A stretch of 64,000 nt of DNA from Bin5 sp965232575 (GCA_965232575.1 CBDDPZ010000009.1:248001-312000), one strand, 5' to 3'. Counted from the first letter of the stretch, positions 54,186 to 63,571 are shown. Translations and numbers: made by a program. Notes: a model not told the origin generated them from the letters alone.

Positions 54186-54986
54186 ATGCTCACGCAGCAA
54201 CAGATCAGCTTCTATCACGAGCACGGTTTTTTGCGCATTCCGCACGTCTTCACACCTGAGGAGACCGAGGATCTATCCGACGAGTTGGACCGGCTGGTCG
54301 AAGATTGGGCATTTACCAACCCTGGGTGGTCAGGGCCCTGGCGTCAAGCCTACATGGACCCGGAAACCGAAAAGAAGTCCAAACTGACGGCGATGCAAGA
54401 CCTGCACTATTACTCGGTGGCCTGGATGCGGGCCGCGACGAATCCCAAGCTCGCTGAAGCGCTGAGCGACCTGCTGGGCCCCAATGTGGAACTGCATCAT
54501 ACCACCCTTCATATTAAGCCTCCGCAGACGGGTCATCCGTTCCCATTGCACCAGGACAATCCATTCTACCCTCACCAAGATGGGCGCTTCATCGATGTGC
54601 TCGTCCACCTGGACGATACCTGCCACGAAAACGGAGAAATCCGTTTCCTGGACGGTTCGCACAAAATGGGCCATCTGGACCATATCACTGAGACTGAAGA
54701 CGGCCCCTGCTCACCACACCTTCCCACCGACCAGTTCCACCTCGAAGATACCGTGGCCGTTCCGGCAATGGCCGGCGATATCGTACTATTCTGTATCGAT
54801 ACGGTTCATGGTTCCTACATTAACCAGACAAAGAAACCCCGGAGGCTGGTGCGCATGGGCTACCGCGACCCGCAGAATCGGGAGGTAGCCGGCCAAAGGG
54901 TTGAGCGGGCGGGCATGATCGTCAGCGGCTATCGCGAGCGCAAAGAGGGCGATGAGCTGCTGCCGACAAAGCCCGCTAATGCCTGA
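54186..54986 (+). CDS. PhyH-family oxygenase, second of tandem pair
   Basis: A 266-residue paralogue of the preceding gene; by eye most residues are identical. HxD (FPLHQDNPFYPHQDGRF) and distal His/Arg (DTVHGSYINQTKKPRRLVRM) are kept, so both copies should be active. The differences cluster at the extreme C-terminus (VAGQRVERAGMIVSG against the first copy's EYGQSMGRPGVMVSG) and around residue 45-60. The leader AAAGGAGAGGACCC is shared. The GMC oxidoreductase gene begins 36 nt later. Confidence 0.92.
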   Translation: MLTQQQISFYHEHGFLRIPHVFTPEETEDLSDELDRLVEDWAFTNPGWSGPWRQAYMDPETEKKSKLTAMQDLHYYSVAWMRAATNPKLAEALSDLLGPNVELHHTTLHIKPPQTGHPFPLHQDNPFYPHQDGRFIDVLVHLDDTCHENGEIRFLDGSHKMGHLDHITETEDGPCSPHLPTDQFHLEDTVAVPAMAGDIVLFCIDTVHGSYINQTKKPRRLVRMGYRDPQNREVAGQRVERAGMIVSGYRERKEGDELLPTKPANA

Positions 54987-55022
54987 TCCTGGAAGGCTGA
55001 AACTCCGGAGAGTGATTGCGGC

Positions 55023-56552
55023 GTGATCTATGACACTCTGATCGTGGGCTCCGGGTCGGCGGGAAACATTCTCGCCGCCCGCCTGACAGAAGATTCAGCC
55101 CGTCAACTGCTACTTCTGGAGGCAGGCCCGGACTACTCGACAAAGGAAAGCCTGCCGGCTGACATTCGACTGGGCTACGGAACGCCGTCCGGCATCATCG
55201 CCCAGAGCCACGATTGGGGTTACACGGGCCAAGCGTCACCGCTGCGCGACGACATGCCAGTTCCTCGCGGCAGGGTGGTGGGTGGCTCCAGCGCGGTGAA
55301 TGCACAGATCTTCTTGCGCGGCATACCGGAAGATTTCGCCGCCTGGGTCAATATGGGCAACGACAGGTGGAGCTTCGACCAGGTTCTCCCTTACTATTGC
55401 AAGCTTGAGAACGACCACGATTTTGGCTCTGCGGAAATTCACGGCAGTGATGGGCCCATCGGCGTGCGCCGGTATCCTGAAGAAGAGTGGGGGCCGGACC
55501 AACAGGCCTGGGCTGAAGCCTGTCGACAGGCCGGATTCCCGGAGTGTCCGGACGCCAATGTGCCGGATTCCACCGGTATAGGCCCGTTTCCCCTCAATAA
55601 CATCGCGGGCATGCGCCAGAGCACCGCGGTGACTTATCTGGCCCAGGCCCGCAACCGCCCCAATTTACATGTGCTGGCCGAGTGCACGACGCGAAGGGTC
55701 CTACTGGAAAATGGGAAAGCAGTTGGCGTGGAGGTGGAACGTGACGGCCTAGTGGAACGGTACTTCGCCGAAGAGACCGTGCTCTGCGCCGGCGCTATCG
55801 GGACGCCGCAGATATTGATGCTGTCCGGTATCGGGCCGGCGCCCCATCTGCAGGAAGTCGGCGTAACTGTCAATCACCACCTTCCTGGTGTGGGAGGAAA
55901 CCTGCGCGACCACCCAACGGTAAACATGCACTGGGAACTGTTGTTCAGGCCCACTGGCCTCTTCCACTGGCATCAGGCCGGCCTGCGTTACACGGCTACA
56001 GGCTCAAGTTTGTTCAATGATATGATCGTCTATATCGCGGCTGTGCCGGATAATGCGGGAGGCGACGGAGACTATCTCTTCGTGCGGCCAACTGTCAACC
56101 TCGCAGCTGGGAAGGGTGAGTTGCGTTTGCGCAGTAACAGCATCGGTGACCAGCCTTTGCTCAACTACCGGTATTTCGAGGAACAGTTCGACCGCGAGCG
56201 CCAGCGGGAAGCAATCCGGCTCTGTACCGAATTAATCGAGGAGCACCCAGCATTTCGCAGTCTCTGCGGTCGCGTTTTGGAAGGCCCGGGCAACGGATTG
56301 CAGGATGACGAGGCCCTGGATCGCTGGATTCTTGCCAACGCCGACACTGGTCACCATACTTCCAGTACCTGCAAAATGGGGCTGCCTTCGGACCCACTCG
56401 CTGTTGCCGATCAGTCGGGCCGTGTGCATGGCATTGACGGCTTGCGCATCGTTGATGCCTCGCTGATGCCGGACAGTGTGCGCGCCAACATCAATGCAAC
56501 AGTTATGATGATGACCGAAAAGATTGCTTCTGAGATGGCCGGGGAAAACTGA
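55023..56552 (+). CDS. GMC-family FAD-dependent oxidoreductase
   Basis: A 509-residue flavoprotein. The FAD motif is LIVGSGSAGNILAARL with EAGPDYST at its end, GMC signature 1 is in PRGRVVGGSSAVNAQIFLRG, signature 2 in GAIGTPQILMLSGIGP, and the catalytic His in DTGHHTSSTCKMG. It would oxidise an alcohol such as choline or a sugar. The start is GTG at 55023, 13 nt behind GGAG, which is a long spacing. It lies in one run with the PhyH pair and the next dehydrogenase. Confidence 0.92.
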   Translation: MIYDTLIVGSGSAGNILAARLTEDSARQLLLLEAGPDYSTKESLPADIRLGYGTPSGIIAQSHDWGYTGQASPLRDDMPVPRGRVVGGSSAVNAQIFLRGIPEDFAAWVNMGNDRWSFDQVLPYYCKLENDHDFGSAEIHGSDGPIGVRRYPEEEWGPDQQAWAEACRQAGFPECPDANVPDSTGIGPFPLNNIAGMRQSTAVTYLAQARNRPNLHVLAECTTRRVLLENGKAVGVEVERDGLVERYFAEETVLCAGAIGTPQILMLSGIGPAPHLQEVGVTVNHHLPGVGGNLRDHPTVNMHWELLFRPTGLFHWHQAGLRYTATGSSLFNDMIVYIAAVPDNAGGDGDYLFVRPTVNLAAGKGELRLRSNSIGDQPLLNYRYFEEQFDRERQREAIRLCTELIEEHPAFRSLCGRVLEGPGNGLQDDEALDRWILANADTGHHTSSTCKMGLPSDPLAVADQSGRVHGIDGLRIVDASLMPDSVRANINATVMMMTEKIASEMAGEN

Positions 56553-56651
56553 GTTCGGCTGAAGGATTCTTGCAGGCCAGGATGCAATTGGCGGCTGCCT
56601 CTTCCAGGCCCAACCGGGCTATTTCTACAGGAACAGAATGGAGTAGCAGAT

Positions 56652-57650
56652 ATGACCTGTCGTATTCTCATTACCGATTATGCGTGGCCGGATCTTGAAA
56701 TAGAAGAGGAGGTTCTGGCGGCCGTAGGGGGCGAGATCATGATGGCCGGAGAAGGAACACCCGGTGAGATCATCGCGCTTGCCCCTCAAGCAGACGCCAT
56801 CCTTACTTGCTGGAAGGATGTACCGGCGGAGGCCCTTGATATCGCGCCCAACTGTAAGGTCGTGAGCCGCTACGGGATCGGGCTGGATAATATCCCGATC
56901 GGCCGCGCCACCGAACTGGGCATGCTCGTCACGAATGTTCCTGACTTCTGTTTGGAGGAGGTGTCCGACCACGTCATGGCCCTTTTGTTGGCAACCGCCC
57001 GTCAAATATTGCCACTTGCGCGCACGCCTGACCGCAGCGGCTGGACGAGAGAGACGCCCCGACCGATTCCGCGGGTGAGCGGCCAGACGCTGGGGCTGAT
57101 CGGCTTTGGAAACATCGCCCGCGCTCTTGTTCCCAAGGCACTGGGTTTCGGACTGCGTGTCATTGCGTTTACGCCGCGGCTTCGAGCCGAAGACGCGCCG
57201 GACGGGGTTGAGGTGACCAACGACCTTGGGCAGATGCTCGCCGAATCAGACTATGTGTCAATTCACTGCCCTCTTACTGAGGAAACGGCTCATCTCATCG
57301 ATGATGCCTCGATTGCCCAGATGAAACGCTCGGCGTTACTAATCAACACGAGTCGCGGGGGTGTCATCGACGAGGAAGCGCTCATCCGTGCGCTCCGGGA
57401 AGGACGCATCGCCGGCGCTGCCCTGGATGTCACCGATCCGGAGCCGCCTGCAGCGGACAACCCTCTCTTGTCGCTTGAAAACGTGATCGTCACGCCACAT
57501 GCCGCGTTTTACTCTGTGGCAGCCACGGCCGAGTTGGCGCGTAAGGCGGCGGAAAACGTGGTCACTGTCCTACGCGGGGGCGTTCCAAGGACGCTCGTGA
57601 ATGCGGAGGTGCTGGCCCAGGAGAACTGTCGTTTGTCCAGCAAGGGTTGA
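56652..57650 (+). CDS. D-isomer 2-hydroxyacid dehydrogenase (PGDH-like)
   Basis: A 332-residue NAD-dependent dehydrogenase. The Rossmann motif is LGLIGFGNIARAL near residue 150. The catalytic set is Arg in LINTSRGGVIDEEAL, Glu in LDVTDPEPPAAD and His in VIVTPHAAFYS. It resembles the catalytic part of phosphoglycerate dehydrogenases without the regulatory ACT domain, and glyoxylate/hydroxypyruvate reductases share this form. GGAG 9 nt before the ATG at 56652 supports the start. Its pairing with a hydroxypyruvate isomerase-like gene at 49820 is suggestive. Confidence 0.9.
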   Translation: MTCRILITDYAWPDLEIEEEVLAAVGGEIMMAGEGTPGEIIALAPQADAILTCWKDVPAEALDIAPNCKVVSRYGIGLDNIPIGRATELGMLVTNVPDFCLEEVSDHVMALLLATARQILPLARTPDRSGWTRETPRPIPRVSGQTLGLIGFGNIARALVPKALGFGLRVIAFTPRLRAEDAPDGVEVTNDLGQMLAESDYVSIHCPLTEETAHLIDDASIAQMKRSALLINTSRGGVIDEEALIRALREGRIAGAALDVTDPEPPAADNPLLSLENVIVTPHAAFYSVAATAELARKAAENVVTVLRGGVPRTLVNAEVLAQENCRLSSKG

Positions 57651-57668
57651 GGGTATCAGACCTTCCCT

Positions 57669-59579
57669 TTAGCGGGAGTCTGCCACTACCTCGTTTTCGA
57701 GGCCAAGTGTGTCCAACTCTGGAAACTGGAGCACGGCCAGGAACGAATCGTTGAAGTCGCCCCGCCCGGATAGTTCATGGTACTCCACGATCTGGGGTAG
57801 CGATTGAGCCACTTGCCGCTCGCGGAAAGAAAGCAGCGTGATTTTGGCGCCTTCTCCGGCGGCATTGCCCACGGCCTTGATTCTTTCGACGGGTACGGGC
57901 GGCACAAGCCCGATTATGCGGGCGCTCTGGGGATTGATGTAGCTGCCAAAAGAGCCGGCCAGGAAAATCTCGACAAGTTCATCCACCTCGACGCCCAACT
58001 CCTGCATAACCACGTCGATGCCCCCGGCGATTGACCCCTTGGCAAACTGTAGTTCCCGCACGTCCCGCTGGGTAAGGACAATCGGTCTGCCGCTACCTGA
58101 CTCTTCAGGCCATGCCAGGACAAATGAGCGACGGCCTTCTTCGTCGGCGATAATACGCTTGGCAAGATCAGGTACGACCATCGTGGACGCATCCTCTGCC
58201 TTCACGAATCGTCCCGACGGGAGCATTAACCCGCACAACCGCAGTTGGGCCACTGCGTCCAACAAGCCAGAACCGCAAAGTCCGATCGGCGGCACATCCC
58301 CAATCACCTGGAGCTCTATCCCTTTCGAAGTAATGGTCACAGCCTCAATTGCACCGTCACTGGCGCGCATGCCGTCCTGGATCTGTGCTCCCTCAAAAGC
58401 GGGCCCGGCGGGCGCTGCCGTGGCCACAGTACGGGTGGCAGACCCCAGAATGATTTCGCCATTCGTGCCAACATCGACCAGCAGTCGCACGCCTTCATTT
58501 TGCGCCAAACCGGTGGCCAATAGCCCCGCCACCAGGTCTGCGCCAACGTAGGCGCCGAGATAGGGGAGGCAGTGTATCTGTGCCTGAGGCAGGATATCCA
58601 GACCCACCTCCTGGGCCGATGCCTGTACCATATCCTCGACAGCGGGGATAAAGGGTTCAAGACCTATTGCCTCCGGGTCAATGCCCAGGAAAAGATGCTG
58701 CATCGTGGCGTTGCCAGCGGTCACAACCTCATATACCTCGTGAGGGGCTACACCGCCTTCATCCAGGAGTTGTGCTATCAGGCCGTTCAAGGTTTGAAGG
58801 ATGACTTTATTGAGCTCTGACAGACCGTCCTCATGGAGCATTGTATAGCTGATTCGGGAGATAACGTCGGCTCCCTGTACCGCCTGGCCGTTGAGGGCGG
58901 AGCGAACGGCGACCGCCGCACCGCTGTTCAGATCGATCAACATGCCCACAACCGTTGTTGTCCCGATGTCGAAGGCCAGCCCGTAGACGCGGTCGCTGGT
59001 ATCCCCACCTTCGACACTGACCAACTCGTGCCCGACCACAACTGCAGTGACCTGCCAGTCGTTCCGGCGCAGAACACCGGGCAACTGACGCAGCAGATTC
59101 AACGAGGCTTCAATTGCATATCCTTCCGGCTCGAGTGCGTCACGAATTCGGCTGAAGTCGCTGCGTTGGTCTTCAAGCGTAGCCGGCGTCAGGGTCAAGG
59201 GAATCTTGTGGACGTTGGCATTCAGGATGACGTGGCGGTCAAAGCCCATCAACGCGGCTTTGGGGTTGCCCATCAACCGCGGCACGTGGCAGACGACGTC
59301 GGAGTTGGCTTCACTGCGGCAGGAGAGCCGCCAGCCGTCGGCCAGTTCTTCTTCGGTGAATATCCTACGGTCGGCCGCGGTGGCCCCATTATTGCCGTGA
59401 AGGATACGGACCTTGCATTTGCCGCAAGTTCCCTTGGCGCCGCAGGTGCTGTCGATGGGCAGGCCGATCCAGTTTGCGGCGTTGAAGATCGTCATTCCGG
59501 AGGGAACGCGAGTCATCTTGTCGTGGGGGCGGAACTCGATGGAGACTTTTTTCGAGCCAGTAGGCGCAGTGGTTGTCAT
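57669..59579 (-). CDS. Reductive activator of corrinoid proteins (RACE, ASKHA/DUF4445 type)
   Basis: A 636-residue protein that uses ATP to reduce inactive cob(II)alamin in corrinoid methyltransferases. The N-terminal ferredoxin-like domain has STCGAKGTCGKCKVRILHG, with a fourth Cys in WRLSCRSEA, for a [2Fe-2S] cluster. The middle and C-terminal parts are the ASKHA-type ATPase (YGLAFDIGTTTVVGMLIDL, VDVGTNGEIILGS, GLCGSGLLDAV). It closes a minus-strand set with methyltransferase and corrinoid protein genes, which agrees with the role. Confidence 0.92.
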   Translation of the reverse strand: MTTTAPTGSKKVSIEFRPHDKMTRVPSGMTIFNAANWIGLPIDSTCGAKGTCGKCKVRILHGNNGATAADRRIFTEEELADGWRLSCRSEANSDVVCHVPRLMGNPKAALMGFDRHVILNANVHKIPLTLTPATLEDQRSDFSRIRDALEPEGYAIEASLNLLRQLPGVLRRNDWQVTAVVVGHELVSVEGGDTSDRVYGLAFDIGTTTVVGMLIDLNSGAAVAVRSALNGQAVQGADVISRISYTMLHEDGLSELNKVILQTLNGLIAQLLDEGGVAPHEVYEVVTAGNATMQHLFLGIDPEAIGLEPFIPAVEDMVQASAQEVGLDILPQAQIHCLPYLGAYVGADLVAGLLATGLAQNEGVRLLVDVGTNGEIILGSATRTVATAAPAGPAFEGAQIQDGMRASDGAIEAVTITSKGIELQVIGDVPPIGLCGSGLLDAVAQLRLCGLMLPSGRFVKAEDASTMVVPDLAKRIIADEEGRRSFVLAWPEESGSGRPIVLTQRDVRELQFAKGSIAGGIDVVMQELGVEVDELVEIFLAGSFGSYINPQSARIIGLVPPVPVERIKAVGNAAGEGAKITLLSFRERQVAQSLPQIVEYHELSGRGDFNDSFLAVLQFPELDTLGLENEVVADSR

Positions 59580-59628
59580 TGCAGCGAATGCTGATGCGTG
59601 TGCGTGTCTGTTTGGGACGGGTCGAAGG

Positions 59629-60498
59629 CTAACCCGATGCTTGCTGGCGCTTCCGTTCCGACCGAAAAGCCTGAATCAGGTTGCCCGCATAGGCGTCGTG
59701 CCCCATGAGCAGGTCAGCGGCGTAGATTGTATGGCGGATTTCGACCTCAAGAGGATTCGTGATGGCTGAAGTCAATCCAGCCGCGATCGCCATCGACAGA
59801 AACGCAGCGTTTACGGTTGGCCGCCAGGGGAGGCCGAATGAAATGTTGCTGGCCCCGCAAGTCATGTTGACTCCGAGGTTTTCGCGGATCAGCCGAATCG
59901 TCTCCAAAGTGATCAGGGCGGCATTGTCATCTGCGCTGACAGTCAGGGCCAGGGGATCGATCACCACGTCTTCGGGCGGTATGCCGTGATCTGCGGCTCG
60001 CTCAACGATGCGCGTGGCGATACGAAGCCGTTCCTGCGGATCGTTGGAGATTCCGGTATCGTCATTGGCGACGCCGACGACCGCCGCGCCATATTTTTTT
60101 ACCAGCGGCAGCACTGTCTCCAGCCTCTCATCCTCGTAGGTGACCGAATTGACGAGTGCCTTGCCTTCATAGACGGCGAGGCCTTCCTCCAGCGCCTCTA
60201 CGACCGATGAGTCGATTGAAATCGGCACGTCCACCGTCTGCTGCACGGCTTGAATCGCTTGACGCAGGACTTCCGGTTCAACTCCGTCCACGGGTACGCC
60301 GGCGTTTACATCGAGCACATGCGCGTGCGCTTCTACCTGCCGGCGCGCGTCACGACAGACCATGGTCATGTCGCGTTCGATCATCTGTTTTGTCAGGACT
60401 TTGCGGCCAGTGGGGTTGATACGTTCGCCGATGATTACAAAGGGGTGTTCGGGACCGATAACGACAGTTTGCTTAGCGGAGGAAATCACTGTATTCAT
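59629..60498 (-). CDS. Methyltetrahydrofolate:corrinoid methyltransferase (AcsE/MtgA-like)
   Basis: A 289-residue TIM barrel of the pterin-binding family. The start has GERINPTGRKVLTKQM, and HAHVLDVNAGVPVDG and ISIDSSVVEALEEGL follow the folate-binding barrel of AcsE and the MetH pterin domain. NMTCGASNISFGLPWRPTVN is the typical late segment with the conserved Asn. It would move the methyl group between the corrinoid protein and tetrahydrofolate. The ATG at 60498 is 6 nt after the corrinoid protein gene's stop, a tight coupling. Confidence 0.92.
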   Translation of the reverse strand: MNTVISSAKQTVVIGPEHPFVIIGERINPTGRKVLTKQMIERDMTMVCRDARRQVEAHAHVLDVNAGVPVDGVEPEVLRQAIQAVQQTVDVPISIDSSVVEALEEGLAVYEGKALVNSVTYEDERLETVLPLVKKYGAAVVGVANDDTGISNDPQERLRIATRIVERAADHGIPPEDVVIDPLALTVSADDNAALITLETIRLIRENLGVNMTCGASNISFGLPWRPTVNAAFLSMAIAAGLTSAITNPLEVEIRHTIYAADLLMGHDAYAGNLIQAFRSERKRQQASG

Positions 60499-60504
60499 GT
60501 CGGG

Positions 60505-61263
60505 TTACTCTTCATGCTGTCCGGATTTGACCATGAGTTCCTCAACGGCCTGGACGGCGCTGGCCAGGGCGGTAGCGCCTTCGCCGTCGTCGCCTCCCAT
60601 GCTGACATCGTATCCCATGTCGACCATGAGTTGCTTGGCAAGTCGCACAGCCGCGCTGGCATCGGGCGCGAAACCGTCGGCGCCTACGCTATCAGCATAT
60701 TCCTGTGTAACAGGAGCGCCGCCAACCATCACTTTGACAGATTCTCGCAGTCCGGCATCAGTAAGCGCGGACAGGTTGGACTTAAAGAATGGCATTGTTG
60801 TTGTCAAAAACGCGGAGAAGCCCAGAAGTTGGGGTTGGTGTTCTTGTACCGCGCTGACCACGTCTTCGGGCTTCACGTTGACGCCCAGGTCAACGATTTC
60901 GAAGCCTTCGCCTTCTAACATGATATTGCACAGGTTCTTGCCAATATCGTGAACGTCGCCCTTGACAGTCAGCATCACTACCTTGCCAATGGGCTCGGCC
61001 CCTTTGTCGACCAACAGAGGTCGAAGCAGGGCCATGGCGCCCTGCATGGCACGCGCCGCCACCAGCATTTCGGGTACGAAGTATTCGCCTATCTCAAATA
61101 GCCGGCCAACTTCCTGCAAAGAAGGAATTAGCGCGCCGAAGAGGATGTCGAGCGGGTCCATCCCCAGGTCAATACCTTCTTGGGTTAGCTCGACTACTTC
61201 TGCCGCCTCACCGACTAGAGTGTGCTCGTACAGCCCTTCTTTGATTTCTTGTTCGCGGCTCAT
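60505..61263 (-). CDS. Corrinoid (cobalamin-binding) protein, MtaC/MtbC type
   Basis: A 252-residue protein. The N-terminal helical cap reads LIPSLQEVGRLFEIGEYFVP and VAARAMQGAMALLRP, as in methyltransferase corrinoid proteins. The B12-binding Rossmann domain has the base-off motif DVHDIGKNLCNIML with the cobalt-ligating His near residue 105, and VMVGGAPVTQEYADSVGADG at the end. The final 50 residues are an extra acidic tail. GGAG lies 9 nt before the ATG. It carries the methyl group between the two methyltransferases encoded on either side. Confidence 0.93.
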   Translation of the reverse strand: MSREQEIKEGLYEHTLVGEAAEVVELTQEGIDLGMDPLDILFGALIPSLQEVGRLFEIGEYFVPEMLVAARAMQGAMALLRPLLVDKGAEPIGKVVMLTVKGDVHDIGKNLCNIMLEGEGFEIVDLGVNVKPEDVVSAVQEHQPQLLGFSAFLTTTMPFFKSNLSALTDAGLRESVKVMVGGAPVTQEYADSVGADGFAPDASAAVRLAKQLMVDMGYDVSMGGDDGEGATALASAVQAVEELMVKSGQHEE

Positions 61264-61275
61264 GGTAAGGGGCTC

Positions 61276-62304
61276 CTATTGATATCGATTGTCTATGCAG
61301 GTTTCCACGATCGATTTGAGATTAGCGACCGGCGCCTGGAGAGGAACGGCGCATTCGGGTGCAATAATGTCCACGCCGGCGTCGATGGCGGCCTGCGCTT
61401 CGGCGCGAGCCTCCTCCGGGCCGCGGGCGTACAGGGTGATGGGGTTGTTGACGTTGCCAGTCAATTTCATTTTGCCGGTGGCCTTTTCCACCATTTCGTC
61501 CGGTGGATTGGCAGACTCGAAATGATAGCAGGTAAAGCCGGCCTCGTTGAAGTATTCCACCCGGTCCAGGGTCTTCCCGCAGCAGTGCAGGATGACGGGC
61601 GCCTCAACTTGCGGCACCAGTTCCTGGTGATGGGGCAGGAGAAAGTCCCTGTACATTGTGTTGCGAACGAGGTCACCGGTAGCGTGGTCTGCCCATACGA
61701 TAGCGTCGGCGCCGGCCTCTAACTGGGCCGCGGCATAGACCACTGGTACGGGCGCCAACGTTTCAAGCGACTTGCGAACACGGTCTGGGTCCATGATGGT
61801 ATCGAAGAGGAACTCCTGCGTGTTGTAACAGTGATATGAGAGTGTCCACGGCCCCATTACTTTGCCCAGAATCATGACCTCGTCGCCAAAGTGCTGCTTG
61901 AGCAGTCGGATGGCATCGACGGAGCACTTGACGTATTTGTCCTCGAGGAAGGAATCGGGAAAGCCGTCGGGCAGCTTGATTTCCACATCACGGTCGGCCC
62001 AGGGCGAGTCTGTGGGGTTGGGCATCATATCGGTATCGGACCAATCCACCTGGCAGCCGAGTGCCATCGCCTCCTGGGCGATGCTGAAAATCGGCATTAC
62101 GCTATCGAATCCCATTACTTCATGGGCACCGGCGGCGAGGGTTGCCATTGGCTCAGGTTCGATGTTTGCATGAGGGAAGTGGGCGCCGGTAATGTCCATC
62201 AGTTCGTAGGTGATAACGGACACGATGCTGGCCGCCGGCGGCCTGTCGACAGGGTCGCCGTTCAGCCCAGCCAAGAACCGCTGTTTTGCAGTCATCTGTT
62301 CCAT
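61276..62304 (-). CDS. UroD/MtaA-superfamily corrinoid methyltransferase
   Basis: A 342-residue TIM barrel of the uroporphyrinogen decarboxylase superfamily. It has the zinc site of methyltransferases: His and Cys in PVILHCCGKTLDRVEYF near residue 240, and a third Cys in IAPECAVPLQAPVANL. True heme decarboxylases lack these, so a methyl-transfer role is favoured. It is probably the substrate-side enzyme of the set, taking a methyl group from an O- or S-methyl donor. GGGAGAG precedes the ATG at 62304. No MttB-type gene is present. Confidence 0.88.
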   Translation of the reverse strand: MEQMTAKQRFLAGLNGDPVDRPPAASIVSVITYELMDITGAHFPHANIEPEPMATLAAGAHEVMGFDSVMPIFSIAQEAMALGCQVDWSDTDMMPNPTDSPWADRDVEIKLPDGFPDSFLEDKYVKCSVDAIRLLKQHFGDEVMILGKVMGPWTLSYHCYNTQEFLFDTIMDPDRVRKSLETLAPVPVVYAAAQLEAGADAIVWADHATGDLVRNTMYRDFLLPHHQELVPQVEAPVILHCCGKTLDRVEYFNEAGFTCYHFESANPPDEMVEKATGKMKLTGNVNNPITLYARGPEEARAEAQAAIDAGVDIIAPECAVPLQAPVANLKSIVETCIDNRYQ

Positions 62305-62379
62305 GACTTGCTCTCCCTTCAGCGTTGCTTTCGGATCGGTTGGTGCGGCAACGGTAGGGCCGCAGGAGTTGGAGGCTCT

Positions 62380-63435
62380 CTACCAGCTGTCCGGATCGAG
62401 GCCCAGAATTCGGCCTTCCTGGCAAATGTGTGCCCAGGTCGTTTCGTCGATTTCGATTCCATCCTTCTCTTTGCGCTGGGCGCTGCGAAACTCGGGCTCG
62501 CCCGGCGCCAAAATCTCTTGAAAACCCGGCGCGAGGCGACTAGACTTGACGTGACGGAGCAACCCCTCTACTTCCTCGTAGTAGGTAGAGAGCTCGGTAA
62601 AGTGCTCGATGTTGTAGACGGTGAAGAGGACGCCATTGCTCCTCATGGTCCGAGAACCATCGGCACAGCCCTCGCCGCTGAGCGCGCCACCCAGCAATTC
62701 TACCACAAGACCCAGGGCAAAGCCTTTATGGGCAACTACGCCGCCCAATGGCAGGATGGCGCCCGGCGGGTCAGCTCTGAAGTCGTTCGGTTCGGTCGTT
62801 GGGTTGCCGTCGCCATCAATCAGCCAGCCCTCGGGGACCTGGCTGCCCTGATTGATGGCGACGCGGACTTTGCCCTCGGCGACGACAGAGGTGGTCATGT
62901 CGACCAGGATTGGGTCTGTGTCGGGGCGGGGCGCGGAAAAAGAGATCGGATTGGTACTGAGACGGCCCTCCAGCCCGCCAAACGGGGCAATCTGGTAGCC
63001 AAGCCGCCCGGCGTTAACGAACGCTAAGGCGATCATGTTTCCCTGGCGAGCCGCCATCAGCGGATAGGCACCTGCACGACCCACGTGACTCGTGTTGCGC
63101 AAGGTAACCGTGGCGAGACCGTGCTGGCGGGCTTTCTCGATTGCCAAGTTTATAGCGAAGGTTGCGCCAACCTGGCCCAATGCGCCGCCAGCGTCGACGA
63201 CGGCGGTACTCGGATAGTCGCGAACTATGGTTGGGGTTGCCTGCGGTTGGAAGCGTCCCTCACGAATCGCGCGCGTGTATTCGTAGTAGCGAATCGCGCC
63301 GTGGGAATCGTGACCGAAGAGGTTGGACTCCACCAGATGGTCGACCACAGCCCGTGCATCCTCGGCCGTGCAGCCTGAAGCTTCGAACAATTGATAGCCA
63401 ACGTTTCGCAGATTAGAGGGCTGAATATTGGGCAT
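62380..63435 (-). CDS. Ldh-family (YbiC/ComC type) malate/lactate-like dehydrogenase
   Basis: A 351-residue NAD(P)-dependent dehydrogenase of the non-Rossmann Ldh_2 family. GHDSHGAIRYYEY near residue 42 and RNTSHVGRAGAYPLMAARQG near residue 113 carry the catalytic histidines, and AHKGFALGLVVELLGGALSG is the conserved late segment. Substrates in the family include malate, lactate, sulfolactate and ureidoglycolate. AGGAG 5 nt before the ATG at 63435 supports the start. It lies 75 nt upstream of the methyltransferase gene on the same strand and may share its operon. Confidence 0.9.
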   Translation of the reverse strand: MPNIQPSNLRNVGYQLFEASGCTAEDARAVVDHLVESNLFGHDSHGAIRYYEYTRAIREGRFQPQATPTIVRDYPSTAVVDAGGALGQVGATFAINLAIEKARQHGLATVTLRNTSHVGRAGAYPLMAARQGNMIALAFVNAGRLGYQIAPFGGLEGRLSTNPISFSAPRPDTDPILVDMTTSVVAEGKVRVAINQGSQVPEGWLIDGDGNPTTEPNDFRADPPGAILPLGGVVAHKGFALGLVVELLGGALSGEGCADGSRTMRSNGVLFTVYNIEHFTELSTYYEEVEGLLRHVKSSRLAPGFQEILAPGEPEFRSAQRKEKDGIEIDETTWAHICQEGRILGLDPDSW

Positions 63436-63571
63436 GATTCTCCTATTTTACTCTATATATCGACTGCTGAACGAATCCTGACGTGAGGGAAACGAGTTGC
63501 CATTTTTGGGTGATTGGGGAGCTATCTGAAGGCACCTGGCCGGCGGCCTCCGCATCGTCTCTGGCCTCGGT

